A DNA stretch of 64,000 nucleotides from CAYWVR01 sp964461715 (GCA_964461715.1 CAYWVR010000020.1:1-64000); one strand, 5' to 3'; shown: positions 54,744-63,518, counted from the first letter of the stretch. Notes: generated from the letters alone by a model not told the origin. Made by a program: numbers and translations.

Positions 54744-54772
54744 ACTATAGGGCCCGCCGATCGGAGCGCGAA
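54744..54772 (-). promoter_or_regulatory. dnaA promoter
   Basis: Minus strand TTCGCG (54767-54772), 17-base spacer, TATAGT (54744-54749). The -10 is near consensus and the -35 weaker. It implies a leader of about 115 bases before the GTG at 54622. Confidence 0.55.
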
Positions 54773-54860
54773 GCGAAAAGTTTGCGCTTGGGCCGCGCTA
54801 AGCCTGCGCATATCGTGCCAAAGGCAAGCGCGGCCCGGAGTTAGACCTCGCGAGATTTTT

Positions 54861-54903
54861 TTGTCCACAGCGCCGACGCCGTTCGTGGAAACTTTGTGGA
54901 CAA
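54861..54903. promoter_or_regulatory. inverted pair of DnaA boxes between dnaA and ino1
   Basis: TTGTCCACA (54861-54869) and its exact complement TGTGGACAA (54895-54903) are separated by 25 bases, next to a run of T residues (54856-54862). The 423-base dnaA-ino1 gap otherwise holds only the two promoters. Two boxes fit dnaA autoregulation or a minimal origin; more boxes would be expected for a full oriC. Confidence 0.7.
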
Positions 54904-54947
54904 TTCCGAGCCCCCGCGACGGACTTCGGTCGTCCCCGGTTTTGCCG

Positions 54948-54976
54948 TTGACAGTCGCGCGCGGCCACGCTATCTG
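54948..54976 (+). promoter_or_regulatory. sigma-70-type promoter for ino1
   Basis: TTGACA (54948-54953), 17-base spacer, TATCTG (54971-54976), about 70 bases upstream of the ATG. The -35 is perfect. Confidence 0.7.
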
Positions 54977-55045
54977 TTAAGGTCTTTGGAGGGAGCGCAC
55001 CCCCGCGGCCGCGCCCGCCCGAGCGCTCGAGTGAGAGGATACCCT

Positions 55046-56155
55046 ATGGGCAAGCCCATCCGCCTGGCCATCGCGGGCGTCGGCAACTGTGCCTCCAGCC
55101 TTCTTCAGGGCATCGCCCTCTACCGCCGGCGCCTCGAACAAGACCAGGTGCGCGAATCCCTCGGCCTCATGCACTACGACTTGGGCGGCTACCGGCCCGG
55201 CGACATCCTCCCGGCCTGTGCCTTCGACATCGATCGTCGCAAGGTCGGTAAGCCCCTCGAGAAGGCCGTCTTCGCCCACCCCAACTGCACCAAGACCATC
55301 ACCAGGAAGCTCGGCAAGACCGGCGTGATGGTCGAGATGGGCCCGGTCCTGGACGGCTGCGCGGGGCACATGGCCGAGTACCCCGCGGATCAGCGGTTCG
55401 AGCCCGCCGACCGCGATCCTGCCGACGTTGTCGCCGTCCTCAAGGCCGCCAAGGCCGACGTCCTGGCCTGCTACCTGCCGGTCGGGTCGCAGCAGGCCGT
55501 CGAGCACTACGCCCGGGCGTGTCTGGAGGCGGGCGTGGCCTTCGTCAACTGCGTGCCGGTCTTCATCGTCAGCGAGCCCGCCTGGGCCAAGCGGTTCCAC
55601 GCGGCGGGCCTGCCCTGCGTGGGCGACGACATCAAGGCCCAGATCGGGGCCACCATCGTCCACCGGATCCTGACGCGGCTCTTCCGGGACCGCGGGGCCG
55701 CCCTCGACGCCACCTATCAACTCAACACGGGCGGCAACACGGACTTCCTGAACATGCTCGAGCGGAAGCGGCTCTCCTCGAAGAAGATCTCGAAGACCGA
55801 GGCGGTCCAGTCGCAGCTCGAGACGCCCCTGCCCGACGACCAGGTCCACATCGGCCCGGCCGACTACGTCCCCTGGCAGAAGGACAACAAGGTCTGCTTC
55901 CTGCGGATGGAGGGGCGGGGCTTCGGCGGCGTGCCGCTGAACCTGGAGCTGCGGCTCTCGGTCGAGGACTCGCCGAACTCGGCCGGCGTCGCCATCGACG
56001 CCATCCGCTGTGCCGCCCTCGCACGTGACCGCGGCACGGCCGGGCCGTTGACGGCGGCGTCCGCGTACTTGATGAAGCACCCGCCCGAGCAGTACAGCGA
56101 CGCCGAGGCTCGCACGCGGATGGAGGCCTTCATCGCGGGCAAGCGGCGACACTGA
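55046..56155 (+). CDS. ino1: myo-inositol-1-phosphate synthase
   Basis: 369 residues with GAGAGGA before the ATG. The NAD-binding start PIRLAIAGVGNCASSLLQGI and the later TYQLNTGGNTDFLNML, SKKISKTEAVQSQL and HIGPADYVPWQKDNKVC are characteristic of the bacterial/archaeal enzyme. It converts glucose-6-phosphate to inositol-phosphate. The phosphatidyltransferase 40 bases downstream indicates use in inositol phospholipid synthesis. Confidence 0.93.
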   Translation: MGKPIRLAIAGVGNCASSLLQGIALYRRRLEQDQVRESLGLMHYDLGGYRPGDILPACAFDIDRRKVGKPLEKAVFAHPNCTKTITRKLGKTGVMVEMGPVLDGCAGHMAEYPADQRFEPADRDPADVVAVLKAAKADVLACYLPVGSQQAVEHYARACLEAGVAFVNCVPVFIVSEPAWAKRFHAAGLPCVGDDIKAQIGATIVHRILTRLFRDRGAALDATYQLNTGGNTDFLNMLERKRLSSKKISKTEAVQSQLETPLPDDQVHIGPADYVPWQKDNKVCFLRMEGRGFGGVPLNLELRLSVEDSPNSAGVAIDAIRCAALARDRGTAGPLTAASAYLMKHPPEQYSDAEARTRMEAFIAGKRRH

Positions 56156-56195
56156 GCCCTCGGCCGAAGCCCCTCCGTTCGCATCCGGGTGCCCG

Positions 56196-56987
56196 ATGGT
56201 CTCCGAACACGTCGGCAACGCGTTCTCGTGGCTCCGTGACCACGTCGCCCGGGGTCTGCTGGCCCTGCACGTCCATCCGAACCACGTCACCGTCGCGGGG
56301 ATGCTTCTGACAATCGGAGCGGGCCTCGCCGTGGCGGCGGGGCGGGCGTACTGGCCGCTCGGGCTGGGGCTCATCGTCGGCGCCGGCGGCTGCGACATGC
56401 TCGACGGGGCCATGGCCAAGCTCGCGGGCCTCAAGTCGCGGTTCGGGGCCGTCTTCGACTCGATGTGCGATCGCATCAGCGACGCCGCCCTTTACTTCGG
56501 CCCGGCCCTGTACTTCGTCCGCCAGCCGGACGCGCCGGACGGGACGCCGCCCAACCTGACGCTGGCCGTGCTGGCCGGGGCGGGCCTCGTGTGGGCCTAC
56601 ATGGTCAGCTACACGCGGGCTCGGGCCGGCGACGTCCACGTCGCGTGCGATGGCGGATTCTGGCAGCGGGGCGAACGGGTCGTCACGATGATGCTCGGCG
56701 TCGGCTTCGGGCACGTGACGACGGCCCTCTGGATTCTGGGCCTGCTACCCGTGACGACCGTGGCCCACCGCGTCTGGTGCGTGCGCCGAACGTGCCACCT
56801 CCTGGACGAGGGCCGGACGGAGGAGGCCGCCACGGTGGAGCCGCGGGGAGTGCCGGGCCTCGTGCTCTGGCGTTGGAGGCGGGGCAGCCTTCCGTTCGAC
56901 CTCTACGCCGGGACGATCATCGCCCTGTGCGTCTTCCTGGACGTCCCCGCCGCCGACCCGCTCCGCGATTTCCTCGGCGGCGCTTGA
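56196..56987 (+). CDS. CDP-alcohol phosphatidyltransferase (probable phosphatidylinositol-phosphate synthase)
   Basis: 263 residues with several membrane helices (about 33-60, 120-140, 170-190, 235-255). The catalytic motif DxxDGxxA-x9-GxxxDxxxD is complete in CDMLDGAMAKLAGLKSRFGA and the following VFDSMCD. The family transfers a phosphatidyl group from CDP-diacylglycerol to an alcohol. Pairing with ino1 suggests inositol-phosphate as acceptor. No ribosome binding site is obvious, and the ATG start could be a few codons off. Confidence 0.85.
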   Translation: MVSEHVGNAFSWLRDHVARGLLALHVHPNHVTVAGMLLTIGAGLAVAAGRAYWPLGLGLIVGAGGCDMLDGAMAKLAGLKSRFGAVFDSMCDRISDAALYFGPALYFVRQPDAPDGTPPNLTLAVLAGAGLVWAYMVSYTRARAGDVHVACDGGFWQRGERVVTMMLGVGFGHVTTALWILGLLPVTTVAHRVWCVRRTCHLLDEGRTEEAATVEPRGVPGLVLWRWRRGSLPFDLYAGTIIALCVFLDVPAADPLRDFLGGA

Positions 56988-57040
56988 CATCGCCGCTCGG
57001 CGCGATACACTGCGGCTCGGGATTGAGCGGGGAAATCGGC

Positions 57041-57391
57041 ATGATTCGGACGGGATGCCTCGGTCTGGCCCTGCTGGCTGCGGTCCTCGGGCCCCTCGGC
57101 TGCGAGAACGAGCGGGACGAGGACGAGACCGGCCCCTGGACGGGCCTCTCCGTCCCCTACAAGGCCATCAAGGGCGACACGCCCACCTCGCTCGCCGAGC
57201 GGGCGTACGGCAAGCGGTGGATGGCCTTCCTGATTGCCGAGGAGAACGAGTTCGCTCTCCAGGAAGACGGGGCGTTCAAGGAGGGGGCCACCCTCCGGAT
57301 CCCACCCGACCTGCGGGGCCGGAGCGTCGACCCGCGCGACCTCGCCCCCGGCCCGTTCCTCGTCGAGCCCGAGGAGGGCAAAACCCCGTAG
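57041..57391 (+). CDS. small lipoprotein with LysM-like segment
   Basis: 116 residues. The signal MIRTGCLGLALLAAVLGPLGC ends in a lipobox with Cys 21. The mature part YKAIKGDTPTSLAERAYGKR, then FLIAEENEFAL and GATLRIPPDL resembles a LysM/tail-protein-X fold that binds peptidoglycan. It is followed by the paralogous lipoprotein gene at 57439. Confidence 0.75.
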   Translation: MIRTGCLGLALLAAVLGPLGCENERDEDETGPWTGLSVPYKAIKGDTPTSLAERAYGKRWMAFLIAEENEFALQEDGAFKEGATLRIPPDLRGRSVDPRDLAPGPFLVEPEEGKTP

Positions 57392-57438
57392 CACGAGCGC
57401 GCCCGGACGCATGGACCTTCTGACGTAGGGAGCCCACG

Positions 57439-57978
57439 ATGCGACCTTCGATTCTCCTGGCGATTCCCCTGGCCTGCGGCCTGGCCGTCGGCTGTGCCCA
57501 ACAAGAGCAGCGCGAGGACGTGCCCCAGGTCGACCTGAGCGAGCTCCAGACCGAGCCGGAGACGGTCCCGGCGGTCGGCACCGGCCCGGTCGTCGGCGAG
57601 ACGCTCTTTTCGCTCGCCAAACGCTACTACGGCGACGGCAGAGGACGTGCCCCAGGTCGACCTGAGCGCAGCGAGCTCCAGACCGAGCCGGAGACGGTCC
57701 CGGCGGTCGGCACCGGCCCGGTCGTCGAGGACACCGCCCCGCCGCCGCCCCCGCCGCCCGGCGTCGAGACCATCGAGACGGTCGAAGCCGGCGACGCCTC
57801 GCCTCCCGCGGGCGGAAGGAGGCACACCCTCCAGAAGGGCGAGACGCTCTTTTCGCTCGCCAAACGCTACTACGGCGACGGCAAGCGCTGGACCCTCATC
57901 GACCAGGCCAACCGGGCCAAGTACCGCCACTACACGGCCATTCCCGCCGGGACGGTGCTGGTGATCCCGCCTCGATGA
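57439..57978 (+). CDS. LysM lipoprotein with internal duplication
   Basis: 179 residues. The signal RPSILLAIPLACGLAVGC is lipidated at Cys 19. The C-terminal LysM domain is intact (HTLQKGETLFSLAKRYYGDG, then WTLIDQANRAKYRHYTAIPA and GTVLVIPPR). A partial LysM copy (GETLFSLAKRYYGDG) also occurs near residue 53, and ELQTEPETVPAVGTGPVV appears twice. A Pro-rich linker sits between. Peptidoglycan binding at the outer membrane is expected. The duplication is described separately. Confidence 0.8.
   Translation: MRPSILLAIPLACGLAVGCAQQEQREDVPQVDLSELQTEPETVPAVGTGPVVGETLFSLAKRYYGDGRGRAPGRPERSELQTEPETVPAVGTGPVVEDTAPPPPPPPGVETIETVEAGDASPPAGGRRHTLQKGETLFSLAKRYYGDGKRWTLIDQANRAKYRHYTAIPAGTVLVIPPR
57514..57883 (+). 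repeat. interlocked duplication inside the LysM lipoprotein gene
   Basis: Segment A (57514-57594) recurs at 57641-57726, identical except for five extra bases (gcagc, 57668-57672). Segment B (57595-57640, 46 bp) recurs exactly at 57838-57883. The order is A-B-A'-linker-B'. The first third of A' is read in a shifted frame, and the five-base insertion restores the original frame. Confidence 0.9.
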
Positions 57979-58034
57979 CGCGCCGACGCCGGCCGTCGCA
58001 TCCCCGTCCGGACACCCATCCCTCCCGGTGACCC

Positions 58035-59381
58035 ATGGCTCCGCTGATCGTCAGCATCTCGGGGATACGCGGCATCATCGGGGACGGTCTGGGGCCGCAG
58101 GAGGCCGTGCGGTTCGCCCTGGCCTTCGGCACGGTGCTGGAGGGCGGGACCGTGATCCTGGGCCGCGACTCCCGGCCCAGCGGCCCGATGCTGGCCGACG
58201 CCATCCGGGCGGGTCTCCACGCCACCGGCTGCCGCGTCCTCGACGCCGGGGTCCTCTCCACGCCGGGCCTCAGCGTCCTGGTGCGGGACAAGGAGGCGGC
58301 GGGGGGCATGGTCATCACGGCCAGCCATAATCCCGCCCCTTACAACGGCATCAAGCTCCTCTCGGCGCGCGGCATGGCTTTGGACCAGCAGGAGGGCCGG
58401 CGCGTCCTGGACGTCCTCGAATCGGAGGCGTTCCGCCAGGTGCCCGCCCCCGAGGTGGGCTCATCCGAGACCTGCCCCGACGCCGCCGAAATCCACGTCG
58501 GCCGGGTCCTCGAAACGGTCGACGCGGGCGAGATCCGGGCCGCCGATTTCCGCGTTGTCGTCGACCCCGTCAACGGAGCGGGCGGCAAGGAGATGCGGAT
58601 GCTCCTGGAGCGGCTCGGCTGCCGCGTGGCCATGATCCACGGGCCCCCGAGCGGCGATTTCGGCCGTCCCCCGGAACCCGTGCCGGAGAACCTGACGGCC
58701 CTGGGCGAGGCCGTCCGCGCCGAGGGGGCCGACGTCGGCTTCGCCCTCGACCCGGACGCCGACCGGCTCAGCCTGGTCGACGAGACCGGCCGGGCCGTCG
58801 GCGAGGAGTACACGCTGGCCCTCGCCTGCCGCCATCGCCTGACCTGCGAGAAAGGGCCCCTGGCCGCCAATCTCTCGACCAGTCGCATGATCGACGACGT
58901 GGCCGCCGAGGCCGGCGTCCCGGTCGTCCGCACCCCCGTCGGCGAGATTAACGTCGCCACGGCCATCGAGCGGGAGGCGTGCCTGATCGGCGGCGAGGGC
59001 AACGGCGGCGTCATCGACCCACGCGTCACCTACGTCCGCGACAGCCTCGCCGGGGCCGCCCTCGTGCTCGAAATGATGGCGGCGCGCGGCGGGGACCTGA
59101 GTGAACTTGTCGACGACTTGCCCGTCTATACCATGGTGAAGGACAAGGTCACCCTCGGCGAGGCCGAGCCGGCCCGCGTCCTGGAGGCCGCGCGGGCCCG
59201 GTTCACCGACGCCCGCGTCGACGATCGCGACGGGCTCCATTTCGCCTGGGACGGCGGGTGGCTACACGTGCGGCCGTCGAACACCGAGCCGATCCTGAGA
59301 ATCCTGGCCGAGGACCGCGACGCGGCCGAAGCCCGAGTCCGGGTCGAGGAGGTCAAACGGCTGGCCGCCGAAGCCGGATGA
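58035..59381 (+). CDS. glmM: phosphoglucosamine mutase-type hexose phosphate mutase
   Basis: 448 residues, close to the family length. Active-site serine loop TASHNPAPYNGIK, metal loop DPDADRLSLVD, sugar loop GEGNGGVI and phosphate loop RPSNTEPILRI are all intact. The start LIVSISGIRGIIGDGLGPQE matches the GlmM/PgcA-type fold. It converts glucosamine-6-phosphate to the 1-phosphate, or a related hexose; the motif set alone does not exclude phosphomannomutase. Confidence 0.85.
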   Translation: MAPLIVSISGIRGIIGDGLGPQEAVRFALAFGTVLEGGTVILGRDSRPSGPMLADAIRAGLHATGCRVLDAGVLSTPGLSVLVRDKEAAGGMVITASHNPAPYNGIKLLSARGMALDQQEGRRVLDVLESEAFRQVPAPEVGSSETCPDAAEIHVGRVLETVDAGEIRAADFRVVVDPVNGAGGKEMRMLLERLGCRVAMIHGPPSGDFGRPPEPVPENLTALGEAVRAEGADVGFALDPDADRLSLVDETGRAVGEEYTLALACRHRLTCEKGPLAANLSTSRMIDDVAAEAGVPVVRTPVGEINVATAIEREACLIGGEGNGGVIDPRVTYVRDSLAGAALVLEMMAARGGDLSELVDDLPVYTMVKDKVTLGEAEPARVLEAARARFTDARVDDRDGLHFAWDGGWLHVRPSNTEPILRILAEDRDAAEARVRVEEVKRLAAEAG

Positions 59382-59503
59382 CGGGCGGATCGAGAGCGAA
59401 ACGGCATTTTTTGGTGCACTCGGCGCCCCGATATGCCGTAGAATAGTATGTGAGGCGAGATGGAACCATCGAGTGTGCGCGCTGGCGCAGAAAGGGGAAG
59501 ACC

Positions 59504-60265
59504 ATGAATCGCGCGATCCTCGGCATCCTCCTGACCGCGGTCCTGCTCGCCGCGCCCGGCGTGGCCGCCGCGGGACTCCCGTGGGAGGACGACGGTGCCG
59601 AAACGCCCAAGGACAACGGTGCCGAGACCGCGGCCCCCGCGGCCCAGGCCCCCGGCGTGAATCTCAAGGAGGCCCTGACGGCCGTCCAGTACACGCGGCT
59701 CATCAAGCCGGTCGAGGTCCAGATCGAGCAGGCCAAGAAGTTGGGCAAGCTCTACGAGGAGGAAATGGCCAAGGAGGAGCGGTTCCGCAACATCAAGCGG
59801 GCCCTCGGCTACAAGACCCGAGAAGCGAACGCCTATGCCGCCGTCATGAAGCGGGCCACGAACTCGGCCAACTCCGTCCGCGAGGAGGACATCAAGACCG
59901 CCGTCCTCGCCCAGTTCGAGAAGCCCGCCCGCGAGCACGCCACCAAGCTCTACCTCCAGCTCGCCCAGTCGGCAATGGACGAGCGCGACGTCCGCAGCGC
60001 CGTCGGCTATTACCGCAAGGTCCTCGAGATCGACCCCGAGAATGAAACGGCCACCGCCCAGATGACCAAGATCAAGGAGGCCGTCGCCCAGGCTCGCGGC
60101 GACGCCGAGGGCGGCCTGACCGAGACGGGCGGCCACGGCGAGAACGAACGCGACTTCAGCGGCCGCGAGGACCACGAGAAGAAGGGCCGCGAGGACACCG
60201 AGAAGGACTACACCAAGACCGGCCGCGAGTCCGGCGGCTGGAAGAAGGGCGGCGCGTCGTTCTAA
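59504..60265 (+). CDS. secreted TPR-type protein
   Basis: 253 residues from the ATG with AAAGGGGAAG. The signal peptide (AILGILLTAVLLAAPGVAAA) is followed by a helical region, a single clear TPR-like pair (LYLQLAQSAMDERDVRSAVG with YYRKVLEIDPENETATAQM), and a strongly charged tail (DFSGREDHEKKGREDTEKDY). No enzymatic motif is seen. It probably acts in the periplasm as a binding protein. Confidence 0.7.
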   Translation: MNRAILGILLTAVLLAAPGVAAAGLPWEDDGAETPKDNGAETAAPAAQAPGVNLKEALTAVQYTRLIKPVEVQIEQAKKLGKLYEEEMAKEERFRNIKRALGYKTREANAYAAVMKRATNSANSVREEDIKTAVLAQFEKPAREHATKLYLQLAQSAMDERDVRSAVGYYRKVLEIDPENETATAQMTKIKEAVAQARGDAEGGLTETGGHGENERDFSGREDHEKKGREDTEKDYTKTGRESGGWKKGGASF

Positions 60266-60293
60266 GCGTCGCTTCCGGCGAGAACGTCCAGAA

Positions 60294-60327
60294 AGGCGGG
60301 TCGGACCCCTCCGACCCGCCTTCTCTC
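60294..60327 (+). terminator. rho-independent-like terminator after the TPR gene
   Basis: Perfect 12-bp stem AGGCGGGTCGGA (60294-60305) with TCCGACCCGCCT (60310-60321), four-base loop, then TCTCTC. The tail is pyrimidine-rich rather than pure T. Confidence 0.75.
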
Positions 60328-60437
60328 TGCGCTTCACCAGGACGGCCCCGGGCTTTTTGCGCGGCTTCACAGGTTATCGGACTCCGGTCCATCGCAACCC
60401 CCTGCCTTTCCCATTTTCACAATCCGAAACTTTCAAG

Positions 60438-60466
60438 TTGACGCTGGGGCGGGGTCGATAGAGAAT
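60438..60466 (+). promoter_or_regulatory. candidate promoter for the HTH-receiver gene
   Basis: TTGACG (60438-60443), 17-base spacer, GAGAAT (60461-60466), about 73 bases before the ATG. Confidence 0.5.
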
Positions 60467-60482
60467 TGGGAGGTTAGGGAAG

Positions 60483-60502
60483 ATGCGCAAAGTTGTGCGC
60501 AT
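60483..60502. promoter_or_regulatory. palindromic operator candidate in the HTH-receiver leader
   Basis: ATGCGCA (60483-60489) and TGCGCAT (60496-60502) form perfect arms around six bases, just downstream of the promoter candidate and 37 bases before the ATG. The downstream gene encodes its own HTH domain, so autoregulation is possible. Confidence 0.5.
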
Positions 60503-60538
60503 TGCGACCGAGCGAGGGGAACTAGCGAGGGACCACCC

Positions 60539-61102
60539 ATGAAAGACGTCTACTCAACCGGCGAAGCCGCCAAAATCTGCAAGGTCAGCCAGCAAACCAT
60601 CATCCGCTGCTTCGATTCGGGCAAACTCGAGGGGTTCTACGTCCCCGGCTCGCGGTTCCGGCGGATCCCGCGCGAGAGTCTCGTCAAATTCATGAAGGAA
60701 AACGGGATCCCCTTGACGCACCTCGACAGCGGCAAGAAGAAGATCCTTGTCGTCGACGACGAGGCCGACATCGTCGACCTGATCGTCGATGTCCTGGAGC
60801 GCGACGGACGCTTCGAGGTCAAGACCGCCTCCTGCGGCTACGACGCGGGCCTCCTGACCCAGCAGTTCCGGCCCGACGTCATCGTCCTCGACTACATGCT
60901 CCCGGACCTCAACGCCAACTTCGTCTGCAAGAGCATCCGCAGCGATCCCACCCTCGAGGAGACGCGAATCATCATCATCAGCGGAATGATCGAGGACGAC
61001 AAGGTCGACGGACTCTTCGACCTCGGCATCGACGCCTTCATCCGCAAGCCGTTCCAGATGGACGACTTGACCGCCAAGATCACCGAGCTGCTGAGCCTCT
61101 AA
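60539..61102 (+). CDS. response regulator with N-terminal excisionase-like HTH and C-terminal receiver
   Basis: 187 residues. Residues 3-55 are a MerR/excisionase-family helix-turn-helix (YSTGEAAKICKVSQQTIIRC, then GSRFRRIPRESLVKFM). From about 67 a receiver domain follows: ILVVDDEADIVDL, VIVLDYMLPDL with the phospho-acceptor Asp, IIISGM, and IRKPFQM with the conserved Lys. The order DNA-binding then receiver is the reverse of usual response regulators. The histidine kinase 22 bases downstream is a likely partner. Confidence 0.85.
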   Translation: MKDVYSTGEAAKICKVSQQTIIRCFDSGKLEGFYVPGSRFRRIPRESLVKFMKENGIPLTHLDSGKKKILVVDDEADIVDLIVDVLERDGRFEVKTASCGYDAGLLTQQFRPDVIVLDYMLPDLNANFVCKSIRSDPTLEETRIIIISGMIEDDKVDGLFDLGIDAFIRKPFQMDDLTAKITELLSL

Positions 61103-61124
61103 CCGATCCGGGGGACTCCGGCCC

Positions 61125-63392
61125 GTGGCCGCCACCGCCCTCCAACGCCGCAAGATCGAGCTCCTCCTCGAGAAGGTGGACCGTCTGCCCACCCTCCCCG
61201 GCGTGGCGTGCCGCGCCCTCCCCCTGGCCATGGCCGACCAGATCAGTCCCCGCCGCCTCCAACAGATGATCGAGAGCGACGCGGCCCTGGCGGCCCGTGC
61301 CCTGGCCCTGGCGGCGCCCCGACATCCGACCCCCGAGGGCCTGACGAGCATCGAGGCCGTCATGCGGGCCCTCCCCCCGGAGACCGTCGCCGCCGACCTC
61401 CTGACCCTCACGATCGTCGACGCCGAAACCCGGCGCCTCGGGCGTCTGACAGGCCTCTGGCGGCACAATTTGGCCGTGGCCATGGCCGCCCAGGTCATCG
61501 CCAAGCGCCTCCAGACGATCCCGCCCGAGGACGCCCACCTCGCCGGGCTCCTTCATGACATCGGCCTCATCGCCCTGCCCCTGCTCATGCCTCGGGCCTA
61601 TGCCCAGGTCCTGGAGCGCATCGAATCCGACGGCGGCGACGTCCTGGAGGCCGAACGCGACCTCCTCGGCATCGAACACCCCGTCGTCGGCAAGCGGCTC
61701 GCCGAGCGATGGGGCTATCCGGAGCCCATCCGCAAGGTCATCTGGCTCCACCATCAGGGCGCTCTGGCGGGCTCCAACGGGGACGCCGCCGGCCTCTTGA
61801 CCCGCGTCGTCCACCTCGCCGACCTCATCAGTCGCAGCGAAGGCTTCGCCTGTCATCCCTCCGAGCGGCTCCGCGAGGACCCCGGCGAGGCCGCCGCCCG
61901 CCTCGGCCTCTCGCCCGAGACCGCCGCCCAGATCGGCCGCCAGGTCGCCTCGGCCCTTCGTCTCAACAGCGAGCCGGTCGGCCTCGAGGACGAGCCCACG
62001 CCCGGCCAGCTCTGGCCCCTGGTGGCCGGGGCGAACGCGCGGCTGGGGGCCCTTTACGAGCGGGCCTCCGAGCGTCGGACGCAGTTGGAGATCGACGCCC
62101 GCCGCAGCGACCTCCTCGTGACCCTGAACGCCCGGCTGGCCGCCGCCCGATCCTCGCGCGAAACCCTCGAAACCGCCGCCGAGACGGCCCGCGAGGCCCT
62201 CGGTCTCCGCATCGTCGTGCCCTACCTGCTCGCCCCCGACTACGCCTACATCGAGGGACTCCTGGTGACCGCCGACCTCGGCGTCGAGGAGACGTTCCTC
62301 TACGAGGTCTCCAACAGCGAGACCCTCGAAACGCTCCTCGCGGACGGCCAGATGCCGTTCGCGGCCCACGCGGCCCCGATGCGGGCCGAACGGGTCGAGA
62401 GCTGGCTGTTCGAGCGGCTCGGCGGCCGCCTGGGCGACGGGCCCTTCTACACCGTGCCCATGCTGGTCGAGGGCACGAAGGTCGGCGGGTTCGTCTTCGC
62501 CTTCGAGGGCCCCGAACGGGAACTGACGCGCCGCGAGACGAACGAGCTTTCCGCCGTCGCCAGCATGGCCGGCGTGGCCCTCAGGCGGGCCCAGGCCGAG
62601 GCCGCCCAGGTGGCCCTGTCGGAGCAGCTGGCCGGGGTCAACCGCGCCCTCCAACTCGCCCAGGACGAGCAGCTCGAGCGCCGAAACGTCGCCAGCGTCT
62701 CCGAAATGGCCGCCGGTGCCGCCCACGAGATCAACAACCCCTTGGCCATCATCAGCGGCCGCGCCCAACAGCTGGCGGCCGACGAAACCGGCCCCGAACG
62801 AAAGGCCAAGCTCCAAACCATCATCGACCAGGCCGCCCGCGCCAGCGACATCATCGCCGAGCTCCGCCGCTTCGCGCGGCCGGCGGTGCCCCGACCCGAG
62901 CGGGTCGACCCGACCCGCTTGGCCAAGGACGTCGTCGGGCGCTTCGAGGAGGCCGCCTCCAAGGCCCGCGTCGAGCTCACCCTCCAAGCCCCCCGCCGCG
63001 TCCCCGAGGTCCGCGTCGACCCGGCCCGGGTGGCCGAGGCCCTTGACGAGATCGTCCGAAACGCCGTCGAGGCCTGCCAGGAGGGTGGCCACGTGACCCT
63101 TCTCGTCCAGGAGGCCGAGGCCGAGGCCGTCCGTATCCTCGTCGTCGACGACGGGGCCGGCATGGAGCCCGCCGACCGGGCCCGGGCCCTCGACCCGTTC
63201 TTCTCGGGCCGCGAGGCCGGGCGGCGGCTCGGACTGGGCCTCCCGAAGGCCTACCGAACCATCCAGGCCAACCAGGGCCACATGGTCCTCGAATCGAAGC
63301 CCGGCGCGGGGACGACCGTCCGAATCACCTTTCCCGCCGCCGGGCCCGCCCGGGACGCCGAAACGGCCGAAACGGCCCCTGAGACACCTTGA
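61125..63392 (+). CDS. HDOD-GAF sensor histidine kinase
   Basis: 755 residues from GTG. The HDOD domain (about 5-205) shows VDRLPTLPGVACRALPLAM, HNLAVAMAAQVIAKRL, LAGLLHDIGLIALPLLM and HHQGALAG. A GAF-like middle (about 330-490) is followed by a coiled linker, then HisKA with AAHEINNPLAIISGR (His about 533) and HATPase_c with EIVRNAVEACQEG, DDGAGMEP and RRLGLGLPKAYRTIQANQG. It is cytoplasmic with no membrane helix. It likely senses a soluble cue and phosphorylates the flanking receiver proteins. Confidence 0.9.
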   Translation: MAATALQRRKIELLLEKVDRLPTLPGVACRALPLAMADQISPRRLQQMIESDAALAARALALAAPRHPTPEGLTSIEAVMRALPPETVAADLLTLTIVDAETRRLGRLTGLWRHNLAVAMAAQVIAKRLQTIPPEDAHLAGLLHDIGLIALPLLMPRAYAQVLERIESDGGDVLEAERDLLGIEHPVVGKRLAERWGYPEPIRKVIWLHHQGALAGSNGDAAGLLTRVVHLADLISRSEGFACHPSERLREDPGEAAARLGLSPETAAQIGRQVASALRLNSEPVGLEDEPTPGQLWPLVAGANARLGALYERASERRTQLEIDARRSDLLVTLNARLAAARSSRETLETAAETAREALGLRIVVPYLLAPDYAYIEGLLVTADLGVEETFLYEVSNSETLETLLADGQMPFAAHAAPMRAERVESWLFERLGGRLGDGPFYTVPMLVEGTKVGGFVFAFEGPERELTRRETNELSAVASMAGVALRRAQAEAAQVALSEQLAGVNRALQLAQDEQLERRNVASVSEMAAGAAHEINNPLAIISGRAQQLAADETGPERKAKLQTIIDQAARASDIIAELRRFARPAVPRPERVDPTRLAKDVVGRFEEAASKARVELTLQAPRRVPEVRVDPARVAEALDEIVRNAVEACQEGGHVTLLVQEAEAEAVRILVVDDGAGMEPADRARALDPFFSGREAGRRLGLGLPKAYRTIQANQGHMVLESKPGAGTTVRITFPAAGPARDAETAETAPETP

Positions 63393-63518
63393 AGGAGAAT
63401 CGACTCGGGCGGCGGCCATCGCCGGGCCGCCGGCCCGATATGACAATCCACGGTGGCGTGCGACGCCTTCCTCCCCCCCTCGCTCTCGCGGCTAGCCGTC
63501 ACCGTGGTTACCGACAAC

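Noticed and set aside
54623..54868. Longer dnaA start
   Set aside because: A good promoter lies at 54744-54772 inside the extension, and the GTG at 54622 has a ribosome binding site and begins a normal domain I.
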